This document shows positions 1-12,659 of a stretch of 64,000 nucleotides of DNA, piece after piece (the stretch's first letter is position 1; every line of letters starts with the position of its first letter). Location: the NCBI GenBank assembly GCA_921293015.1, contig OV121081.1, forward strand, positions 51,795,877 through 51,859,876, in the 5' to 3' direction. Under the pieces are notes generated by a model. That model had not been told where the DNA came from, did not search any database, and saw only the letters and a list, made by a program, of their open reading frames with translations. A program made the translations under genes and the position numbers. Source of the stretch: Phorcus lineatus (Eukaryota > Mollusca > Gastropoda > Trochida > Trochidae).

Positions 1-130
1 ATTAGGATACCCATTTTGAAGGGGTTTATAAAGAATGAAGTAATTTTGAGGCTTTATCCTGCATGCTTTCACCGTATCAGTGATTCGCAATATTCCATCT
101 TTGTGTACAATATACAATTTACTGTTGTTG

Positions 131-700
131 TTGAATGAATGAATGAATGCTTTATTCGGTAAAAGGGGCCACAGGCCCACTATACAGTAATAATATTACA
201 GAGTAAGAAATACCATGGAGCGCCTGTAACATCTGAAACAGTAAATGCCGTTTTAACATTAAACAATCATCATATAAATGTACAATGATCATTGTAATAG
301 AAACTTATTTCGCGTTTTTAATGCAAGAAATGTATATTTTCCAAGATTATTTAGAATAACATTATTACTAGATGTCAACATCTGCTTAAACTTCTCGAAG
401 GATGGAAATTCCCAAAAATATTTTGGAATAAGAGTTTTTCTGAGGTCACTTTAAAATGAACATTCTGTGATAAGTGGAATTCAGTTTCTATCACAGGAAT
501 AACACAGAGAGGACAAAGCTGCTCTTGTTGTTAGTCAGAAAACATGATGAGACATGATTCATCACCTATTGCCCATATGGTGCCATTTTCCACTCAATTG
601 TCTATATATCTTATTCTTTTAATACTAAACATCACTTTAATTTTGTAAAAGTTTTACGACATACTTTCTTGGCAAATAATTTCTTCAAATTTGTAGAAAA
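131..700 (-). mobile_element. 3' end of a decayed non-LTR retrotransposon (CR1/L2-like LINE)
   Basis: Read on the minus strand, about 440 to 290 encodes a peptide typical of the extreme C-terminus of CR1/L2-type LINE ORF2: IPKYFWEFPSF, then FKQMLTSSNNVILNNLGK, then TFLALKTRNKFLLQ and a stop. Just upstream another frame gives LCPLC, the Cys pair usually found near that end. After the stop comes roughly 150 bases of 3' tail with an AATAAA-like stretch, closing in an (ATTC)n microsatellite at about 135-150. The reading frame is interrupted and nothing of the reverse transcriptase is present, so this is a 5'-truncated dead copy. It lies upstream of the first visible FBXO10-like exon, probably in an intron. 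Clade assignment is from memory of the family and was not searched. Confidence 0.6.
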
Positions 701-802
701 GGGCACAATACTTTACCTTGAGTTTGTGTTGTGTACAAGAAGCTGCCCTCATAGACAAACAATTATAAATCACTATACAATGATTGCTTGAATTGCTTTC
801 AG

Positions 803-3800
803 ACAACGCTGGTTGTGGCATTTGGATCATGAGTGCTTCTACACCTTATCTCCATGGCAACCAAATAAATAACAATGGAGACTCTGGAATCATGTTTGTC
901 AACAAAAAGGTAAGGATTGTTTAAAATAGAATTAAAAAGATTCAAGAAAACATATGAAGAGTCTATCAATAAATAAATCTATGAAAAATGTAGTATATGA
1001 TATTGATTTATTTAAATAGTTGTATATGCTGATTTTTATCTGGAATGTGATCAGCCTCTATCAACTATTTAAAATTTGTAAAATAAGTTTTAAGTAACAT
1101 GCCCTGATTTAGAAATTTTGTTGGACAAAGATAAACTGGTGTTTGGAATTTTTCATTTGAACTACAGAAGTATTACATACCAAAAATCTAGATAGTAGAG
1201 ATTCCAGTGATTGTTCGTGTAAAAATCAATTTTAAAGTCGTTCCACCAACAGGGTTTGTTGTTTTGAAAATCAACAGCATTTCTCAACATTTTGCAGACC
1301 TTACAATGTGTACAAAAATAGTGTAATAAAAAATCCATCAATGCAGTCAGGCTTCCTAGCCAATTTCACAACTGAATCTATGGTGTAGCAAGATACCGTA
1401 ATAAACATGGCAGACTTCAAAATGTTCTTCATATTTAATCAAGGGCCATCCGACGATCACAGATCATATAAATGACAGCTCCATCTGAAATTAGGTACCA
1501 ATTCAAAATGCTAAAGCTTTTCCCCAATGTTTGGTGTTTCCAGGACGTGCAACATGTTCACAACATCCCTGAGAGTATGAACCTGACGTCCCCTCGGCCA
1601 GCTGGGGAGGGGGAGGAAGTAGAAGGGGCACACCCCCACTGTGATGTCGCCACCGTTCAGTACAACAACATCTACCACAACTCAGGTAGGCATATATGTT
1701 GATATATATGTTGCCCATTTGTCTTTTGGTGTCAAATATCTTCATATATCCAGCCTTTATTACCACTCATCAGGACATGTAACCACAAATTTACTTACGT
1801 TGACAGTTCCAGATGATAAGCATGAATATGTGGATTTGTATTTTAGATGTTTACATAAATGTGTTACTTGTATCTGAAACTATGAATTCAGCGGCGTCTG
1901 TCCGTACGTACGTCCGGATTCTTGTTAACGCGATAACTCATGAAATTTAGCACCTAGAGTGTTCATATTTGGTGACAGCTTTTAATGGAGGAAGACTCAG
2001 ACGCCAGTCGACTTTGGTGACCTTGACGTCATTTTCAAGGTCACCACGACACCACGTAAGTCCGGATTCTTGTTAACGCGATAACTCATGAAGCTTAGCA
2101 CCTACAGTGGTCATATTTGGTGATAGCTTTCAATGGAGGAAGACTCAGACGCCAGTCGACTTTGGTGACCTTTACGTCATTTTCAAGGTCACAACAACAA
2201 ACTCGTGAAGCTTAGCACCTAGAGTGTTCATATTTGGTGACAGCTTTCAATGGAGGAAGACTCAGACGCCAGTCGACTTTGGTGACCTTGACGACCTTGA
2301 CGTCATTTTCAAGATCACCACGACACCACGTACGTCCGGATTCTTATTAACGGGATAACTCATGAGGCTTAGCACCTAGAGTGGTCATATTTGGTGACAG
2401 CTTTCAATGGAGGAAGACTCAGACACCAGTCGACGTTGGTGACCTTGACGTCATTTTCAAGGTCACCACGGCAAACTCGCGAAGCTTAGCACCTAGAGAG
2501 GTCATATTTGGTGACAGCTTTCAATGGAGGAAGACTAAGATGCCAGTCGACATTGGTGACCTTGACCTCATTTTCAAGGTCACCACAACACTTTGACCAC
2601 TGTGTTATACATTGTTAACGCGGTATCTCGTAAAGCTTAGGACCTAGAGTGTTCATATTTGGTGACAGCTTTCAATGGCAGAAGACTCAGACGCCAGTGG
2701 ATATTGGTGACCCTGACCTCATTTTCATGGTCACCATGACACTTTGACCACTGTAATACATTGTTAACGCGATAATATTAATTATGCCAAATATCTCATA
2801 ACGGCGGGGGACATTGCCATGTTAGTGGCAAACACTTGTTCAAGATTGATATGTCTTTCATAATACAATTTCCGCCATATATAATCTTATCAAAGGATCT
2901 GAAATAGTTGATTCCTGTATTATCTTAATGGGTTGTGTTTTGGTATATATTCATAAAGACATAAGCTATTGATGATAATCGTATACCTCAAATTGCAAGA
3001 GTCTATTCTTTTAATAACCTTAGATATATAACAGATAATTGAAAGATAGCATGAATAATTTAGTTTTTTGCGGGGTCAGTTGAGTCATTTACAGTCTAAA
3101 TGTCAGTATGTGCATCATCAGATGGAGAGGTCATTGTTGAACCCAGGCAGAGTCTCTGTAACTTAATCTGAAACAAAATTTTAAAGCATAGAAAAGTGAA
3201 TTATATAAAGATCTTCTATGAGAATATCATAATCATAAATCAACAACTCCTTAAACTTTTTAATGAGTGATATTCCATTTCTTTTGGAATAAAAACACTT
3301 TTGAGGTTATAGGAACTTTTAAAACTATATTGTGTGTAATATAAAGTAGAAAAATACTCACCAATGTAATATAAGTGTTGAAAGCTTCTTAAAGCCTATA
3401 AGCTATCACAACATTCCTCTGTAGGAAAGGGCATGATTATCCAGCTGGGAGAAACAGTCAACGTCCATTTCAACGCCATCCACGCTAACCAATCAGACGG
3501 GATCTCTATACAGCAGGACGCGGTTGTCATACTGAGAAGTAACAGCATAACTAACAACCGCGGAACTGGCGTCGTTATCTCCTCACCAGGCATCAACCAT
3601 CAGCTGGTATGCGTTCGATATTTTATCTGGTCATATTTGAAGGGTATATTGCTCTCATTATTTTACTATTACAAAGATATTTGATTTAAGATAAATCAAT
3701 ATTAAATAAATTCAACGTTACTAATAAATAAGGACATTTCGGTTTTATTTTTCTTGGACTTAATCTTTAAATTTATTTGGTTGCATGATCCCTTATCCTG

Positions 3801-5741
3801 ACAGGTAAAAGTTATATTTTTTTTTGTTATGGAAGAAAGAAACTGATAGGATATTTGAACGTAACAAGCCCACATTTTGTACAATATTTGATAACATCTT
3901 TTCATAGTTATTACAGTACTTCTTGATAATCCTTTTGATCATGACCACGATATTGGTAAAAATAATTGTTCCATTTGACAGATTCATGTCCATGGAAACG
4001 GTGTGTATGACAACCGTGACCAGGGTATCGTGTGTAGAAGTCGGAGTCACATCTCACATAACGATGTGGTAGGCAACCAGCATGGTGCCATCAGTCTCGA
4101 TGGGAACCAGCTTGCAACGGTGAGTCACTTGTAGTAACAAAATTGGTAAGACATTTTCAAAACTTCTGAATTTCAGCCTAATACCACCTATGGTTTGCTA
4201 GTTCCAGCCGATGCTCACAGGTTTCGCCTCAATGCCTAGCCACAATGGTGTTGCAGACTTTCTCCCTGCAATAATACTAGCAGCCGCGATTTAAGTGAAA
4301 TACTCTTTAAAGCGGCTTAAAACCCCAATTCACCTCACCTTTTCAATCTTGAGTGAAATATTGAGAGAATCTTTTACCTAACAATTCTTCTGCAACTATT
4401 GAGACATGCAGGGTATAAGGTTAACTAGGTATGAAATGATAACTTTATGATGAAAACTATCATTGATCCGCACCACATTTTGTAATGAGATTATAGATTA
4501 ACCAATCGCACAGATTTGACTTTGCAGTAGATGCGCTTTAATTGTCTTCTGAATAAAATCTTGAACATACTTCTCCAGGCCCTCATGAAATGTATAGATC
4601 AAGATAGATACTTAGATCAAGTCTACGTTTTCAAAGCAAGATTGAAGTATTGCATTACGGCAACAGTGTTTTTACAACTTACTTTGTGTTGAATAACAAG
4701 TTTTTCATAACTTGATCTAATTTTGTAGTTTCAATAGACCAAGATTTCAATGTTTTAATTGCTTTACCCTCAAGGTTGTTGCTTTCTCTCCCCAGGTTGT
4801 TGAAAACCGACTTCACTGTGAGGCGGGGGCGTGTATGAAGGTGGTGGGTGTGGCACACGGAGTGGTTGAGAACAATGTGGTGTATGAAGACACAGACCCG
4901 TGGATCAGACATGACGCCTTCAGTCAGAGGTTCATCCTCGATAACACCGTCCAACATCCAGCACTCGACTCTCACGGGTACGGTATCTATTTTATACCCA
5001 TATGGTGAAACATAACTGATGTCATCCATTTTGTATGTGGACATAAGCATTTATCAGTTTTGGCCACCAGCCATTGTCGAGTCTTATTGGTGAGTGACCG
5101 AATGATGAAACATAACTGGTGTAACATATTGTGTAAGCTCACATAAACACACCTCAATTTGTATCTAGCTTCCTTTGTCTTTGCTTGATATCATGTGTTT
5201 AGTTTTCTGTGATGTCATAAGTGAGTTGTTCGTGACTCACGTTTTTCAAGCCACTGAATAAGAAGTTAAACATTTTCTGGCTAATTTTATGCAATTCAAA
5301 CAGAGAAAAATGGACTATACATTTTGTTGGCACTGTGCTATAAGACTTGACTAAACTGATATAAATTTGTGTTGACTCTTATAAATAGAGATTTGTGTTG
5401 ACTCCTTACTTAACACCAAAACATCAAGTCATGGGTCAAATTTGCTCAAATAGTAATCTGTGTCTACCATCTAGTCACTTTGCAAGTTCTTTGTATACAA
5501 TAATTTTGATATTCTGTGTTTATAACCTGTGTTCTTAATCAATCTCCTTGTTTCTTCATACAGCAAAACGTTACCATTCAACAAAACCACATTCCTATCA
5601 AATCCTGGACCAAGGCCAGCCATAGACCCCCCTCCTGCGCCTACCGCTATACCAGCCCACAACGTTAGCGCTATCACCAAGGTCACGGTGCCATCTGGCG
5701 AGGGATGTGAACAAGGGAGCAAACTCTGTATAATCTTGTGA
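803..5741 (+). CDS. FBXO10: FBXO10-like F-box/beta-helix protein, C-terminal part (six exons)
   Basis: Coding exons: 803-909, 1544-1685, 3425-3606, 3982-4119, 4796-4977, 5564-5741 (stop TGA). All introns are GT-AG and the phases join without a break, giving about 309 residues. The peptide is a run of PbH1-type beta-helix coils (GIWIMSASTPYLHGNQINNN, GISIQQDAVVILRSNSITNN, GVYDNRDQGIVCRSRSHISH), with the repeated Gly-Ile and Asn-x-Ile pattern of right-handed helices. The last four residues are CIIL, a CaaX box predicted to be geranylgeranylated because it ends in Leu. FBXO10 is an SCF ubiquitin-ligase receptor with an N-terminal F-box, beta-helix repeats and a C-terminal CaaX box that directs it to membranes, so it fits better than FBXO11, which ends in a UBR-type zinc finger. 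The F-box half lies left of the window. SHCBP1, another beta-helix protein, is the main alternative. Confidence 0.75.
1913..2785. repeat. Six-copy minisatellite in an FBXO10-like intron
   Basis: Tandem units of about 120-190 bases start near 1913, 2059, 2201, 2334, 2475 and 2593. Each carries the core TCATATTTGGTGACAGCTTT, then a GGAGGAAGACTCAGACGCCAG-like stretch and a GGTGACCTTGACGTCATTTT-like stretch. Complete units open with a GTCCGGATTCTTGTTAACGC-like leader, while copies three and five lack it, so the array alternates long and short forms. The sixth copy is more diverged and has TTTGACCACTGT on both sides. The array lies wholly within the intron between exons 1544-1685 and 3425-3606. 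Confidence 0.9.
4165..4340 (+). mobile_element. tRNA-derived SINE, 5'-truncated copy
   Basis: This intronic copy shares its body and 3' end with the copies at 12350-12650 and 31262-31450. Matching blocks include GTTGCAGACTTTCTCCCTGC, AAGTGAAATACTCTTTAAAG and the end AAACCCCAATTCACCTCACC. The tRNA-like head seen in the 12.6 kb copy is missing here. It lies between the FBXO10-like exons 3982-4119 and 4796-4977. Confidence 0.7.
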
Positions 5742-6180
5742 TGTGATACATTCCTAGTGTGTGTTGTAGTGTCTGTTGATATCAGAATATTGTCTACCAT
5801 ACAAGGAGGAAACATTTATCAGAGTCTGTAAAATGTTAAGTTTTAAGAGCTAAACGCAAAAACTTGGAAAGTAAGGGACTATGGGGTCCTTGCTCAAAAA
5901 AACTTAATACTAAGGTTAACCTTAGGTTGTCAAAGCTCTCTTAGTGCTAAGTAGGATAGTCATTAGTCAGATGTTATTTATTGTTCTTGTCCATATTTAA
6001 AAGGAGGTATATCTCTTAGTGCTAAGTAGGATTCTCAGAATTTAATAGTTATTTATGGTTCTTGTAACAGGGGGTTAAGATGAAGTTTTTAAAGTTATTT
6101 TACTTTGAGCAATCACTAGCAATCAAAAAATTCTTAGAAAAATGGTCGTTAAGATGAAAATGAATCATGCTTGTGAAGAA

Positions 6181-6186
6181 AATAAA
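6181..6186 (+). terminator. Candidate polyadenylation signal for the FBXO10-like gene
   Basis: An AATAAA hexamer lies about 440 bases after the stop codon at 5741. It is the first canonical signal after the coding end. No transcript evidence is available and later signals are possible in this AT-rich DNA. Confidence 0.4.
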
Positions 6187-6199
6187 ACTTAAATGTTAT

Positions 6200-8890
6200 G
6201 AATGAAATATGTATATGTTGTCAAAAACATATTGACAGATGTTAAGAGGTTTAAATTTCTTGTCAACCCACAAATTATGTTTTTGCTTTTGTTATAAAAC
6301 AATGAGTTCATTCAACTTGTCCCAAATTTTGAAGATGCAAATCAAACGCAAATCAATATCTGTTTTCAGAAAAGTCGACACAACTTACCTTCATTTCTGA
6401 TTTTATATAAGTTTTGAAATTACAGCTTACTGTCAGCAAAAATATATATGTATGTATTGTGCTGATATTGAATTGAGAATATTGATTTTTTTTTCTAGTA
6501 TGTTATACTTATGTTAGCTAAATAAGATCAAGTGTTTTTGTATTGCAAGGAAATGAGAGGGAACAGACTGAAATGAACAAAATATTTAAGATATTTTGTA
6601 CCATATCAAATGGATATGTGTTGTTAAAAGATTGAACTTACGCAATAATTTATCATTTATAGAAGAAACCACATATCTGATGACTGATTTAGTGTTCATT
6701 ATCGACATTTGTGTTTATACGACCATTAATTATATTGAAATCAATGATTTATTGCAAAATCTTGAAAATGGGGATTATTGTTGTATTTCAATAGGTTTAC
6801 AGACTTCATCACTTAAATTATATTTCATTTGAGAATCATTAGGAATGTTTTTTAAATTCATTTGTATATCAAATTTATTGTATGTCATGTAAAAAATTTC
6901 AAATATAATGAAATCAAATTACATCAGTTTGAATTATGTTTAATATTTATTTATTATACATTTAATCATGTGATCTTTGACATGTATTTACAATCAATTC
7001 ATACATTCACTTTACAATGAGACTGTGCTCAAACTATTTCCGTCCATTGGAAAATGTATTCACAAAAATTTGTATAAAGATTTTAAAATGTCATATAAGT
7101 GTTGATATACAACCAGGATTTTGAATGACAATTGTTAGGTAATTCATTTCAACCCTTAGCTTTTTATTTAGGAAAAGTCCTTTATGAAATTGTTTATTAG
7201 GGAAAAGGCCATAAGAATCGCTTCTTATTAAGAAGAGGTCTTGAAAGAATTGCTGTTAGGGAAAAGTCCGGTTAATAAAAAGTTAAAAGGTGCATTCAAA
7301 CCTGAATTGCTTTTCTCATTATTACTCTGAGCAAAATACTTAGTTTTATGTCTTGGGTATGTGTAGTATTTGGAATTTGAGTATGTATAATATGCTTGAA
7401 TCATCTGTGCATTTATCTGTTTTCATGTCATCAGAAGTTTTAGTTAGCACTGATTTCAATCAATTTAACTAATTTATTCTTTTATGTGTTGAATTGAACA
7501 GTCGAACAACCAAAATTTAATTTCATATTCATTAAAGGTATTTTTTTTCATACAGTTTACTAGATGTGATATTTATATCATGTTATCTATTATATTTATT
7601 GTTATTATTAATATATATTTGAATCTTTTTATCAGACATTCCGTCCATGTAGCCAGTGCTATGTAAGAAATGGTTACATGCAAATATATATATATGTTAA
7701 TAATATATGTTATCGGCTGAAAGGATGATACATTCAGGTTGAATCCTATCGAATAATTATGGGCAGACTATCACTCCTATTTAATTTTAAGTTTATCTAT
7801 AAACTTTGGAATTTTCAGCCAATTTTACCAAGAATATTCCAATATTTAAGAAGCACTGGGAGAGAGGTGGTACCAATCAAGGTTTCATGACTCTTTTTCT
7901 GTAAAACAAAAAATATCAACATTCAGCGTTCATTGAGCAAATTTGTGTTTGAAGCTTTTCAATCAAGAAACATCAGTTAATTACCAATGTTATTACCAAA
8001 TTGATGACCAAACATTTTAAAATATCAATTAAAATGTCACTATCAAATTATGCATAGTATTTGATAATCATACATATTGAAAGTTAAATTATTTTGATTT
8101 ATTATTTTAAAAAATAACGTTCAGATAGATATAAGTTGAGGAATAGTCGCGACGAAAGTAATTGTCCGCCATTATTCGCCTGTCATTTCAAACCGGTTCA
8201 TCTGGCCGGTTGTCAATAAAGTGAATGGCAAAGCCATATCTAATCTTTGGCCAAAGGCCATCTTCGCTTGTTGAATTTCTCTCAGGTATTCATCTGAGTA
8301 TCAAATGTCGAGTTTTCAGTTATTTACTTGAGCAAAAAATTGGTATAACATAGAACATGCTCGTAACACAACTACTGCATCTTGCTTTTGTGTATCTTCA
8401 AACATAACAGTAAGAAACAGTAATCTGTATCAAGCTGAGTATTTCTTTGCTTTCATTGCAGTACAACTAAAGAGAATTCTTATTACAGTGTGACCTTGTC
8501 CAACCCTGTAAGTGTAATATCTAGCGATAAACTTATTCATAAAAGTTGGACATTATTTCCATAACTGTTCTTGGTTGTACATTATGTGTGTGCAGAGACG
8601 TTCCAATCAGTGAGATATATTTATGTATATATGAAAAAGAAATTTTACTGTTATATCAACTGTCATCATAAAGGTATGCAAACGCTGTTGTTATCGTAAT
8701 AAAAATTAAAAGAAATGTCTTTGTTATCACTTTTATTGCATAATCTGTTAAAACAATTACCATAGCAACGGAAATACAACAATCTAAATCCCACACAGAC
8801 AAATTGATAGGCTTTTGACAAATCATAGAAATCTTATGTGACACAAGATTTGAATTTGATTAATTTTGTAACCTGATTACATATCTGGAG
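6200..8890. other. Gene-free AT-rich stretch
   Basis: No reading frame with coding character or paired splice sites was seen. The notable structure is a four-copy, strongly diverged tandem repeat of about 28-31 bases at 7168-7280, recognisable by TTAGGGAAAAGTCC-like cores. A sequence close to an X-box (ATTACCATAGCAAC) occurs at about 8756-8769 with no gene beside it. Confidence 0.5.
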
Positions 8891-8899
8891 TATAAAACA

Positions 8900-11800
8900 G
8901 GAGAGATCTGGGGTAATCGGGACACAGAAAAGTAAATGGCTAATGGCTAACGACCTCGCGAAGAACTGAATATCCACTTGTTATGAGCATCATTAAATGT
9001 GGTTTATAGTCTTGAAACTTGCATCCTGTACATAATATAACTTTAGAGCTCCTTCAATACCTTGGTATCTATCAGGCCACATGTTTCATATTGCTGTCTG
9101 CTGGTTATTCACATGTACTTTTTCAGCCAATGAAACCTATTTATTCAAGGAGTATATTGCAAATATCTCAAAGCTCAATGGATGGCACATCCAGGTTGTG
9201 CTGCTTTTGATAGATTAAAGGTTAAGATTACACAAAATATGCTTATTTCCTTTCCAGTCATGTTTAAATCCTTTAACTGGCTGGTTTTACATAACTTTAT
9301 GAGGCATTTGGCATGAAAGATATCAGAGAATCAAAAAAGCTCGGCAGATTCAAATACGCTGATGTAGCAGGATGTAAAGTGGGAAAACTAGCCACTCTCA
9401 TTATGCAAAAAATAATTATGTCCTTATTTTTTCTGTTTGCAATAAAATTGAAATGCAAATAAAAATACAAAGGGAAAAGACAACAATATTACATGCCAAC
9501 ACAAGTTGGCAAGATAACAATGGGGAACAAAAACAACAACCATGTAATAATCAACAATAGTGAAGCAGGAACAATAGAAACATCTTAAACACAAGTAAGC
9601 AACAAAATAAATTCATAGCTGTATTGCTTGTTTCTTAAGCAAGATTGTGGAGGGAAAACAGTGTTTTTGTGAAAATTTGCAGATATCAACACAAAACATT
9701 ATAGCACATGGGCTTCAAAAACGGAGAAAACAAACAACAAATAAATCTTTGATTAAACAATGTGAACAAAAAAAGAGGTTAGGCCAACATAATTTTGCTT
9801 CCTTATTAGTGAGAAGTCTAGTTGAACCTGACTGACTGACTGTCAACTGGTTCATAATGTTTTACAAAGAAGCCGTATCAAACTATTCTAGGGTTTTCAG
9901 CTAATTTTTGATTTCATGTTTACCAGTGAAACAAGATCTGTTCGGAAAGCTGGTAAATACAGCTTTCCTGTCAGCACCAATTGAGAACATAAACAACAAC
10001 AACCAACCAACCAAAACCAGTAACGAGGACAGGTACCTCAACCTCAACTTGTCACAAATGATTCAAATATCATCCTAAAGAACAATCTTTTCTAGAATTT
10101 AGTGGTATATTCGAAAACAATAGAGTTAAATAGTTTCAAGATTTGTGTGTTTGAATATTTGTATCTTGTCCTTGTGGAATTTGAACCCACTCCCTAAGAG
10201 TCTTTCTTCACGTCTAGCACTGACTGTAACCAACAGCCATCCTACTCATCCTTCTTGCCACGTCATTTATTACACTGTGGACAATGGACTCCATATTTGT
10301 CAAGGTGCGGTGGGCAAGTTGTTTAGCTGCTGGTACGGTCAGTGCTTGCGGTATTGCATTGGTTCGCTATCTAAATGGCTTATATCTCTCATACTCTTTA
10401 TAGAGAACAAGCATAGGAAGTGTACCAACAGCTTTTCCTATCTATTTGGCTACACATACCTCACCAGTACAAAGTATCACTTCTCCATCTTTGTAAACAC
10501 TCTTAGTTTTGAAAAAAAGCTGGTCGTATGATAAAGATACAGGCCCATGTTACTGGTTTTATAAAGACTGCAACAGCTACAGTCCAGCACGTACATCAAA
10601 TGGCAGTAAAACTATTTGGTAACTATAAAACATCAATTTGATGATTTGTTACAATCAATAATATTATTCATGGTGAGAGATCCTGTGCACGATAACATGT
10701 CATGCTATGAATCAGCTTTAGTAAAAACAATTCAAAATACTTGTCACTTGTGCTAAACAATCATTTATAACATTGTGGGTGTACCTGATTTTCAGTTTCA
10801 TGAAGTCATTAAAAGATGTTAATTGAACAATCAATACAAAATATTTTTTTCTAATTGTAAATGATTTTAATAAATGAATTTTTATTGGCCCCTTTTCAAT
10901 CTATTAGACCAACAATGACAGATCTAATTGAAGTTTCATTAAAAAAAATAGCTGAAGAATAGTTTGATTTTAATGAAAACATTGTATGGTTTTAAGAACT
11001 TACATTTCTGTTTCAAACTTTAAACAGAAACTTAGATATTGGCATGAACAATATTAAATACTTTGTGCGTCTTAATGACTGATGTATAGCTGATGGACAT
11101 GAACTGTGGAAAATGAACCAATATACAAAATCGAAAATGATGGTGTGACTCGAGTTACAGATTCGTTTAACAACAGTATTTCAGCTGTTTTCCATGTTAA
11201 CATATTGATGACATAAATGAAGATAACAGAGGTCAAATGATTACATGATTCAGTAAAGGGCGACCAAAATACCACTCTGTAACTCATGTCAGCACTACGA
11301 TCAACCCTATTTCACCTGCTGCTGTACAGGAGTAACTGCTTCACAAAGGAGAGGGCTACCACCATTTTTAACCATCATAGCGCTAGTCAATTTTACGCAT
11401 AATACAGAAAAAACATTGTGTCTGTATTTTGTGGTCATCGGCAGGAACTACATCAGCACAAGTTGCAGTGTGTAAAGAAGTTGACTGCCTATCTGCCAAT
11501 TACTGGTTACTTTTGGATGAGGCGAGTAAAAAGATGTACCAACAAACCCGTACGCCAATTTTTTTTTAGGGCTAGTTGATTTTACCAACCATAAGCCCTG
11601 CTGACTTAAGTGGATATAGATTGTACACTGATTGGTAGAACCAAAACCAATTTGCACTTTAACCTTTTTGAAGGTAGAACTGTCTGCCTGAGCAGAACAC
11701 ATGCTAAGCATTAACAAGATGACTTGACCTAGGGCTTAAGGCTTAAACATGCATCAGCATGTAAAAAGGGTTAAAAGATTGATTGTAGAGCCGAGTTTGT

Positions 11801-12340
11801 TGTGTGAGATGCAGCTGTACACAGAACTGAGTATATTCTGTATGACTAGATTGTTAGTATCTTGTTAATGAGGAAACAACAAACACTCCTTCCATCAAAC
11901 ACTCCCAAACATCCAGCCACAGTTAATATATCGGGACTTCTAGATTCATTTTGTTTGTTTCCTCCCATAAGTAATCCTTTCTTACTTAATATAACAATTC
12001 TGATTACTTCTATTCTTCTGATTAAAGTACAGTCAAAATGAACAACATACAACAGCATACCTTAACCTTACTCTTAATTCTAACTTTCCATTATTTTCAG
12101 CTTTATTTTCCTTCAGTACTGCGGTATACATATACAAGTTCTATCAAATACCAACTAGGTTGACAGATTGCACACCCCTTAACAACATGCCACACAAGGC
12201 ATACCAAGTAAAAAAAATCTCATTCACTAGCTAATCTAATCCTTGCTGAATAGAACCAAGATCATTGATAAGTGCATCACCCTCATCAGCCAGGAGATTT
12301 CTGATTGAACTTTAAGTTCAGTTGCAGTAGGATATGGAGC
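8900..12340. other. Gene-free stretch with repeat remnants
   Basis: No convincing exon was found. About 9090-9370 resembles the interval 58340-58610 (shared TTTTTCAGCCAAT start and a GCTGATGTAGCAGGATG-like end), so it is probably an old interspersed repeat. A tRNA-like B box in reverse orientation (GGTTCAAATTCC on the minus strand) lies near 10180, followed by a tRNA-like body up to about 10245, consistent with a second SINE family or a tRNA pseudogene. The rest is anonymous AT-rich DNA. Confidence 0.45.
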
Positions 12341-12349
12341 TTGCACATG

Positions 12350-12650
12350 TTGTGAGGTGATTAGGGGCTTAACACCTCTTGCAAAAGTATTTCACTTATA
12401 TAGATAGAACTATGGCAGGGAGAAAGACTGCAACACTATAGCGATTGGGGTGAAGCCTGCAAGCATCCGCTGGAACAGTACCATGGGTGGTACTGTGATG
12501 AAATTTAGTTCAGCATTGCACCGAAACCTGAATGCATGTAGAAACGGTCTCTACTGCTGACAAAATTGCTGAGCTCCTGGCGGGATTTGAACCCCAGACC
12601 CCTTGATCCAAAGCCAAACCCTCTAACCATTGCTCTATCCGGTCCCTAAC
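12350..12650 (-). mobile_element. tRNA-derived SINE, near full-length copy
   Basis: On the minus strand the element begins with a tRNA-like head (complement of 12574-12646) holding an A-box-like TGGTTAGAGG and a B box GGTTCAAATCCC. The body matches the copies at 4165-4340 and 31262-31450, and it ends in a TTAAGCCCCTAATCACCTCA-like 3' segment. The head does not close into an acceptor stem, so it is a SINE and not a functional tRNA gene. Total length is about 300 bases. Confidence 0.75.
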
Positions 12651-12659
12651 ATGTACATG

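Noticed and set aside
5471-5815. Minus-strand 114-residue frame
   Set aside because: It is the antisense shadow of the last FBXO10-like exon.
8756-8769. X-box-like ATTACCATAGCAAC as a promoter element
   Set aside because: No gene start, GC-richer island or splice donor is found near it, so chance occurrence is more likely.
10145-10531. 128-residue open frame as a gene
   Set aside because: It overlaps a tRNA-like segment on the other strand, has no recognisable protein sequence and no supporting splice context.
12574-12646. tRNA gene on the minus strand
   Set aside because: A and B boxes are present but the acceptor stem does not pair and the sequence continues into a repeated SINE body found elsewhere in the window.
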